From Paenibacillus sp. 1_12 (GTDB lineage: Bacteria > Bacillota > Bacilli > Paenibacillales > NBRC-103111), in NCBI RefSeq assembly GCF_900114475.1, contig NZ_FOTE01000004.1:251580-315579 (forward strand): a DNA stretch of 64,000 nt, given 5' to 3'. A model generated the notes under the pieces. It had not been told where the DNA came from, searched no databases, and worked only from the letters and a program-made list of their open reading frames with translations. Below, piece after piece: positions 59,701-64,000 of the stretch (within the stretch, counting starts at the first letter, position 1; the number at the start of each line of letters is the position of its first letter). Made by a program: the position numbers and the translations under genes.

Positions 59701-61354
59701 GAGAGGCCGGATATTTTCCTTTAAAAAGTGGGACTTCTGGTCTTGGGTCACCTTGATTGTCTATGTGTTCCTGTTTGCCTTTATTGTATATCCGTTATTT
59801 ACTTTGCTGTTCAACAGCTTCTACAACGATGAGGGAAGCCTCACACTGGACAATTATGCTAACTTCATCAAGCTAAAATATTTTTATGGAGCATTATGGA
59901 ACAGTTTGAAGGTGTCTGCCTTTGCCACGTTGTTTTCGATTCTGCTCGGTGTTCCGCTTGCTTATGTGACAGCACGCTATAATGTGAAATGCAAAGGACT
60001 TATTCAGATTTTGGTTATTATGTCTCTGCTTTCCCCTCCTTTTATTGGTGCGTACTCTTGGATTCTGATGTTGGGAAACAACGGATTTTTGACCCGTTTT
60101 CTGCATGACATCGGCATTCCGTTCTCTTCTGTATATGGGTGGAAGGGAATTGTCTTCGTCTTTACGCTTCAGTTCTATCCGCACATTTATCTGTATGTAT
60201 CCGGTGCGCTCAAAACGATTGATACTTCACTGGAGGAGGCTGCGGAAAGTCTGGGGCGCTCCAGCTTTCATCGGCTTCGCACGGTTACACTGCCGTTGAT
60301 TTTTCCAACCTTGTCTGCCGGAGCTTTGATGGTTTTCATGGCATCCTTCGCGGACTTCGGTACTCCGATGCTGCTTGGGCAAGGCTTTAAAGTACTACCT
60401 ATCCTTGCTTACGAGCAATTTATTAGTGAAATGGGCGGCAATCCAGCAATGGCCAGCACGCTTAGCGTTATCCTGATACTATGCTCAACGAGTATTTTGT
60501 TTCTGCAGCGTTTCTTTGTTGCCCGTAAAAACTATACGATGACCGGGATGCGCACGCCGAAGATTCAGACGCTGCGGCCGCTTGCTAAATGGCTGCTAAC
60601 TGCGGGAGCCTTGCTGGTGGCTTGTGTATCGATCATTCCGCAAGCAACAGTTATTGTGACATCCTTTATTAAAACCAAGGGTCCTGTATTTCATCCAGGG
60701 TTCAGCTTAAACAGCTATAAAGAAATATTGTTCCGCGTGCCCAAGGCTATTTTGAATACGTACAGCTTTTCATTGATCTCGATTGTGATTATGGTTGTCA
60801 TGGGTATGCTGATCGCTTATGTACTCGTTCGTAGAAAATCCAAGCTGACCGCGATGCTGGACGGGTTGATTATGATTCCTTATGTAATGCCGGGTACGGT
60901 GCTCGGTATCAGTATGATCATTGCCTTCAATAAGCCACCGGTAGTGCTTACAGGCACGTGGGTTATTCTGGTCATTGCTTATGTGGTGCGCAAGCTGCCC
61001 TATACGATTCGTTCGAGCACAGCGATTTTATATCAATTGGATCGCAGTGTGGAGGAGGCTTCCATCAGTCTGGGAGTTCCACCAATGAAAACCTTTTTCA
61101 AAACTACAGGCCGTCTGATGGGTCCAGGTGTTTTGTCGGGTGCGATACTAAGCTGGATCACAACTATTAACGAGTTAAGCTCCACCATTGTCCTATACTA
61201 TGGCTCCACTGCGACGATCTCGGTCACGATATACAGCGAAGTCTTTACAGCTAATTACGGTACGGGTGCTGCGCTTGCTTCCATTCTGTCGATCACCACG
61301 TTGATCTCTTTGATCTTGGCGAACAAGCTTAGTAAAAAAGGACTGCAGCTGTAA
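59687..61354 (+). CDS. ABC transporter permease, fused two-half type
   Basis: A 555-residue permease of about 12 helices made of two homologous halves, as in FbpB/AfuB. The EAA-like loop is seen twice: LEEAAESLGRSSFHRLRTVTLPLI and VEEASISLGVPPMKTFFKTTG. It starts with a basic stretch, RGRIFSFKKWDFW. It overlaps the ATPase gene by 14 bases, so it is translationally coupled. With the binding protein and ATPase, it forms a complete importer. Confidence 0.92.
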   Translation: MQPTKRGRIFSFKKWDFWSWVTLIVYVFLFAFIVYPLFTLLFNSFYNDEGSLTLDNYANFIKLKYFYGALWNSLKVSAFATLFSILLGVPLAYVTARYNVKCKGLIQILVIMSLLSPPFIGAYSWILMLGNNGFLTRFLHDIGIPFSSVYGWKGIVFVFTLQFYPHIYLYVSGALKTIDTSLEEAAESLGRSSFHRLRTVTLPLIFPTLSAGALMVFMASFADFGTPMLLGQGFKVLPILAYEQFISEMGGNPAMASTLSVILILCSTSILFLQRFFVARKNYTMTGMRTPKIQTLRPLAKWLLTAGALLVACVSIIPQATVIVTSFIKTKGPVFHPGFSLNSYKEILFRVPKAILNTYSFSLISIVIMVVMGMLIAYVLVRRKSKLTAMLDGLIMIPYVMPGTVLGISMIIAFNKPPVVLTGTWVILVIAYVVRKLPYTIRSSTAILYQLDRSVEEASISLGVPPMKTFFKTTGRLMGPGVLSGAILSWITTINELSSTIVLYYGSTATISVTIYSEVFTANYGTGAALASILSITTLISLILANKLSKKGLQL

Positions 61355-61479
61355 AAATTACTGCACGCCAACGATTGAAAAAGTCACTCCTGCCAGCTGC
61401 CGCGCCATATGGGAAAAGCCATGCTGTAATGTTAATATAGGAAGATCAATATGGCGATGCAGACGGGCTGGGAGGACAC

Positions 61480-62721
61480 ATGAAACTAAAGCAATGGACA
61501 TTATGGGGTATAGCAGCTCTGCTAATATTTACAGTCGGTGCTTTTTACAGCATGAATATGAACCAAAGCAGCGGCGTGAACAGTGAGTCCGATCGCGCTA
61601 CAGCAATCTCGATCTGGCTGTACAGTGAAGGCTTGGAAGCATATGTGAATGAATTCAAGCAGCTTCATCCCAATATTGATGTAGATGTACGCTACTTTCG
61701 TTCAAGCGAGCAGTTATTTACAGAGCTGATGGCTTCGATTTCTGCTAACGCGGCACCGCAATTGGCCGAGCTGCACAGCTATTATGGCATTCCCCAGCTC
61801 GTCGATACCAAAGCGGTTATTCCCACCGAACATACTAGGATAGAAGGTGGGAGCCAACTGCATCCGACATTCACCGCTCCCTTTCATTATGAAGGGGTGG
61901 ATTGGGCTGTTCCGTTCGGCAGCGGATTGCCGTTGATTTATTACCGTCAGGAGCTGCTGAAGCATCCTCAGGAAAGAAGCTTTACGAGCTGGGAACAGAT
62001 CGTTCAAGCAGCACAGCAGCCTCAATCCGAAAGCTCCGACACTGTCGGCAACGCACACTGGGGTTTGGCGATGGACAATGAACTCCCGTGGTTTATGGAT
62101 AATCTCTCCTTTACATCTGAATATAATGGTGACAAGAATCCGCTATTTAAACGCAGCCGCTTAGAATCAGCACTGACTTCGTGGAGTGACTGGGTTCATC
62201 TTTCGGGGATTCTGAAACCGCTCGTTCATCGCAGAGCCGCTAGTGATTTCATTAATGGAAAAGTAGGCATATTCCTCAGCTCCTCCGAAATGCTGCCTAC
62301 GGTAGAAAGATATATAGGAGGCAAGTTTCAGTTTGATGCAGGACGTATGCCCATACTTGCTCAGCAGGGAATAGTTCCCGAAATTCACGGTATGGTTCTG
62401 TTGCATGCAGCAGCGCCCAAAGTGCAGGCTGCTCAAAGCTTTATGGCGTATCTGCTTCTTGAGCAGACGCAAGCTTCTCTATGGCGCAATAAAGGATTGA
62501 TTCCATCTCGTTCCGATGTGCTGGTCAAGCTGCAGGAAGAAGAGGCTTGGAGCCAACGGCAAAAGATGATTTTGGATTCAGCCCGGATGCTTGCTGTGAA
62601 ATCACCTTCAGTAAATGATTATGATCAATGGATGAGCATTCAGGCACTTATAGAACAATTGGAGCAAAATAAGGACGTTAATCTAAATAAGAAGCTAGAG
62701 GAGATTTATGGAAGCCATTAA
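61480..62721 (+). CDS. Second extracellular solute-binding protein, N-terminally anchored
   Basis: A 413-residue family 1 binding protein (UgpB/MalE-like): ATAISIWLYSEGLEAYVNEFKQLHPNIDVDVRYF and VDWAVPFGSGLPLIYYRQELLK. The N-terminus is an uncleaved-looking helix (LWGIAALLIFTVGAFYSMNM) without a lipobox Cys, so it is anchored but not a lipoprotein. It may be the signal-sensing partner of YesM/YesN, rather than the transport component, as in HptA of staphylococci. This is an inference from context. Confidence 0.85.
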   Translation: MKLKQWTLWGIAALLIFTVGAFYSMNMNQSSGVNSESDRATAISIWLYSEGLEAYVNEFKQLHPNIDVDVRYFRSSEQLFTELMASISANAAPQLAELHSYYGIPQLVDTKAVIPTEHTRIEGGSQLHPTFTAPFHYEGVDWAVPFGSGLPLIYYRQELLKHPQERSFTSWEQIVQAAQQPQSESSDTVGNAHWGLAMDNELPWFMDNLSFTSEYNGDKNPLFKRSRLESALTSWSDWVHLSGILKPLVHRRAASDFINGKVGIFLSSSEMLPTVERYIGGKFQFDAGRMPILAQQGIVPEIHGMVLLHAAAPKVQAAQSFMAYLLLEQTQASLWRNKGLIPSRSDVLVKLQEEEAWSQRQKMILDSARMLAVKSPSVNDYDQWMSIQALIEQLEQNKDVNLNKKLEEIYGSH

Positions 62722-62785
62722 AGAAAATAAAGCCGGATACGTGCCATATATAGATGCAGATGAAATGACAAGGAGGAAGGGAATC

Positions 62786-63643
62786 ATGAAGTTGGAGACG
62801 TTATCGCTGCAAGGTACAACGGAATGGAATGAGGATGCACTGATTATTAATGAGCATTTACAGCTATTCGGAGTTTTGGACGGAGCTACCTCCTTGCATC
62901 CTTACCGCGGTCCCAATAATGAAACAGGCGGGTATTTGGCCTCGCAGATTATTAAACAATATTTTGAATCCTTGGCAGAGGAGGATGTCAGAGACACCAA
63001 TTTGAAGCAGCTCGTGATTCAGGCGAATATTCGACTGCGGGATAAAATGGTTGAAGCAGGAATCCAGCTATCCGACAAAGCGGCATTATGGACCAGTGCA
63101 TTGGCGCTAATTCGGATTACGGACCATTATGTGGATTACGCACAGGTAGGCGACTGTATGATTGCAGCGGCATACAAGGATGATAGGATTCGTACCGTAT
63201 CTCGTGATCAGGTCGCTCACATTGACCAGCAGTCCAAGTTAATCTGGACAGAGGCAATTGGCCGAGGGGTCTCTAAACGAGAAGAGTTGTGGGAGCTTGT
63301 TAAGCCTGTGATTTTGCAAAATAAATCGAAGATGAACACAATGGAGGGCTACTCCATTCTAAGCGGTGAACCGGAGTTAGCTGATTTTATAGAGTATGGC
63401 AGGATCAACAGAATCCAATTAAAATCGCTGCTGCTTGTTACGGACGGGTTGTTCCCTCATTCGGAGAGCGGCATAGAGCCTGAGGATATGATTCAGCAGC
63501 TGACAACAAGGATTGAAAGTGATACATTGGCTGCTTATGCAGAATGGCTGTTTAATCTGGAGTTCGAAGATAAGGATTGCCAACGTTATCCCCGTTTTAA
63601 AATATCCGATGATAAGACGGGAATTTCAATTCGTTTTGAATAA
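62786..63643 (+). CDS. PP2C-family protein phosphatase-like protein
   Basis: The protein of about 285 residues has the PP2C metal-binding Asp motifs in order: TEWNEDALI, GVLDGATSL, AQVGDCMIAAA, LLLVTDGL and the end SDDKTGISIRF. It has no signal peptide, so it is cytoplasmic. ATG 62786 is preferred because AAGGAGG lies 9 bases before it; the open frame begins inside the upstream gene. A soluble phosphatase in a transport operon is unusual. It might dephosphorylate a protein or a small phosphorylated solute after uptake. Confidence 0.82.
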   Translation: MKLETLSLQGTTEWNEDALIINEHLQLFGVLDGATSLHPYRGPNNETGGYLASQIIKQYFESLAEEDVRDTNLKQLVIQANIRLRDKMVEAGIQLSDKAALWTSALALIRITDHYVDYAQVGDCMIAAAYKDDRIRTVSRDQVAHIDQQSKLIWTEAIGRGVSKREELWELVKPVILQNKSKMNTMEGYSILSGEPELADFIEYGRINRIQLKSLLLVTDGLFPHSESGIEPEDMIQQLTTRIESDTLAAYAEWLFNLEFEDKDCQRYPRFKISDDKTGISIRFE

Positions 63644-63679
63644 ACGTTCAACTGATTATATAGTGACATTGTATTTGCC

Positions 63680-63730
63680 GCTGCTGCGGGGCACGAAGCT
63701 GTGAAGCTTCATATCCCGCAGCAGCTTTTT
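63680..63730 (+). terminator. Terminator of the transport operon
   Basis: GCTGCTGCGGG (63680-63690) pairs perfectly with CCCGCAGCAGC (63715-63725), with GAAGCT/AGCTTC inside, and a T-run follows. Confidence 0.85.
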
Positions 63731-63928
63731 GCGTATTCGCTTTTAGTCGTTTTTAGTCGTTTTGTCAGGCCACCTAAAAATTGTATCCATTTTTCAAACA
63801 TTTATAGATGTTGGATAGAAACAGATGTATTACACTGACCATGTGAGGGTTTGAGCCGACAGAAGCTGAATGATGAAAAAAATGAGCGAAAAACGTGAAA
63901 ATATTGTATATTATGGAGGAAATCGTCT

Positions 63929-64000
63929 ATGTCTATGAGTGGAGTTCTGAAATCCAGTGCATGTATCACGCGTCATCCTGATAATCCAATTTTGACTGCA
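63929..64000 (+). CDS. GH130 glycoside phosphorylase, start only
   Basis: GGAGGA lies 8 bases before ATG 63929. The 24 visible codons include RHPDNPILTA, which is the N-terminal signature of glycoside hydrolase family 130 (mannoside phosphorylases, e.g. R-[HY]-P-x-N-P-I-L-T). The gene runs off the window edge. It follows the uptake operon after a terminator, so it might act on the imported oligosaccharide or phosphorylated product. Confidence 0.6.
   Translation, partial: MSMSGVLKSSACITRHPDNPILTA

Noticed and set aside
1-64000. CRISPR arrays, tRNA or rRNA genes, insertion sequences, prophage
   Set aside because: No regularly spaced direct repeats, no tRNA-like GGTTCGA-type cores with acceptor stems, no transposase or phage structural genes were found on reading the window.

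Overview
The window looks like chromosomal DNA of a spore-forming, low-to-moderate GC Firmicute of the Paenibacillaceae, most likely Paenibacillus or a close relative. The signs are proteins that match Bacillus families well (CysJ, CysI, TenI/ThiO, YutE, TagA, RacE/MurI, YqgT-type peptidase, YtxH, DUF948), a YesM/YesN two-component pair beside an ABC transporter, strong AGGAGG-type ribosome sites with frequent GTG and TTG starts, and many intrinsic terminators. I found no tRNA, rRNA, CRISPR array, insertion sequence or prophage.

Layout. 1-8.4 kb is a patchwork of small regulators (AraC, TetR, HxlR, MerR) each next to one or two target genes, plus a decayed MFS transporter. 8.5-14 kb has an oxidoreductase and the assimilatory sulfite reductase genes cysJ-cysI. 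14-22.8 kb holds htpG behind a CIRCE operator, a cytochrome P450, and a molybdopterin oxidoreductase with its sulfurtransferase fdhD. 22.9-27.6 kb has a large hybrid sensor kinase, azoreductase and small proteins. 27.7-30.5 kb carries thiamine genes tenI-thiO diverging from thiD, followed by a YutE-like protein, a SufR-like regulator, KDPG aldolase and envelope-associated small proteins.

The most unusual part is 34.8-42.2 kb: a minus-strand run of nine genes. It starts with an XRE regulator whose C-terminus resembles a LytTR domain. It continues with four related six-helix membrane proteins that look like AgrC receptor domains without a kinase, interrupted by a CPBP intramembrane protease. 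It ends with AgrB, a 40-residue AgrD-type precursor with Ser where Cys is usual, and a LytTR-GGDEF-EAL protein. No AgrC kinase or AgrA regulator is present. I infer a peptide-signalling locus wired to cyclic-di-GMP instead of a phosphorelay.

42.2-53.8 kb has an AraC regulator, a BdbC-type thiol oxidoreductase, a GH4 alpha-galactosidase, a group of cell-wall genes (PdaA-like deacetylase, glutamate racemase, M14 peptidase), and assorted enzymes. 53.8-64 kb is an uptake locus: YesM/YesN sensor and regulator, a binding protein, ATPase and fused permease of the ferric/phosphonate/hexose-phosphate type, a second anchored binding protein, a PP2C-like phosphatase, and the start of a GH130 glycoside phosphorylase that runs off the end.

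Three copies of a structured repeat (near 13.9, 14.4 and 45.1 kb) share internal-loop sequences but have completely different, individually base-paired stems. This suggests a non-coding element under structural selection.
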